Part shown: positions 14,825 to 14,904 of the stretch, piece after piece
How positions within the stretch are numbered: position 1 is the stretch's first letter
Layout of the letters: the number at the start of each line of letters is the position of its first letter
Origin: an uncultured Clostridia bacterium
GTDB taxonomy: Bacteria > Bacillota > Clostridia > Oscillospirales > Ruminococcaceae
Assembly (NCBI GenBank): GCA_946613705.1
Contig: CAMOFU010000029.1
Coordinates: 1 to 14,904 of the forward strand
Reading direction: 5' to 3'
Length of the DNA: 14,904 bases
The notes under the pieces: generated by a model
What the model saw: the letters and a program-made list of their open reading frames with translations, nothing else
The model's database searches: none
Told to the model about the DNA's origin: nothing
Position numbers and translations under genes: made by a program

Positions 14825-14904
14825 AATGCCGCCGCACCCTGTTTCGTGGGGGAGAAGGGCTTTGACGCGCGCCGTGTCGGGCGCTCACCCGATGTTCCTC
14901 GCGC
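14825..14904. other. GC-rich non-coding edge sequence
   Basis: This stretch continues the GC-rich intergenic block to the window edge. It has a short inverted repeat (CGGG, 6-nt loop, CCCG at 14878-14891) and several GCGCGC-like words. I find no start codon with a ribosome binding site leading into an open frame here. It could be part of an interspersed intergenic repeat or the end of an upstream feature, but the window stops too soon to tell. Confidence 0.35.

Overview
The window holds one face of a cell-surface polymer locus from a Gram-positive bacterium. Every gene I accept lies on the minus strand, so transcription runs from high to low coordinates. TagD, CDP-glycerol glycerophosphotransferases, LicD-type transferases and a TagG/TagH-type ABC exporter together point to a teichoic-acid-like, glycerol-phosphate-containing glycan. 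Strong AGGAGG-type ribosome binding sites and two exact TTGACA-N17-TATAAT promoters fit the Bacillota. The GC-rich coding sequence with GC-ending codons would suit a clostridial lineage such as Oscillospiraceae/Ruminococcus-like gut bacteria. That placement is inference only.

Layout in the direction of transcription: (1) 14904-14673 is a GC-rich intergenic stretch with two exact 25-bp tandem repeats, an exact-consensus promoter and a leader of about 64 nt. (2) 14672-12709 holds a GT2 glycosyltransferase and a single-domain CDP-glycerol glycerophosphotransferase. (3) A second exact-consensus promoter (12686-12658) and an 80-nt leader come next. (4) 12570-9774 holds tagD (makes CDP-glycerol) and a large fusion of a glycerophosphotransferase with a GT4 glycosyltransferase. 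(5) 9755-6969 holds a LicC/PntC-like cytidylyltransferase, a class V aminotransferase and an ornithine-cyclodeaminase/alanine-dehydrogenase-family NAD(P) enzyme. (6) 6921-4041 holds an intact LicD protein and a LicD paralogue that has lost the catalytic acidic motif. (7) 4048-1548 holds an unrecognised 168-residue protein and a degenerate paralogue of the fusion glycerophosphotransferase/GT4. (8) 1546-11 holds the exporter permease and ATPase.

Working model: TagD makes CDP-glycerol. The two intact glycerophosphotransferases and the two intact glycosyltransferase domains build a glycerol-phosphate-containing glycan. The aminotransferase/OCD-family/cytidylyltransferase trio makes a CDP- or CMP-activated amino-bearing head group, which the intact LicD transfers onto the glycan. 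TagG/TagH exports the product. No choline kinase or choline uptake gene is in the window, so the head group need not be phosphocholine. A 2-aminoethylphosphonate-type group is one candidate, but the phosphonate-forming enzymes (PepM, Ppd) are not in the window. The most unusual feature is that one operon carries two active/degenerate paralogue pairs (LicD and glycerophosphotransferase-GT4), with an orphan small protein between the two degenerate members.
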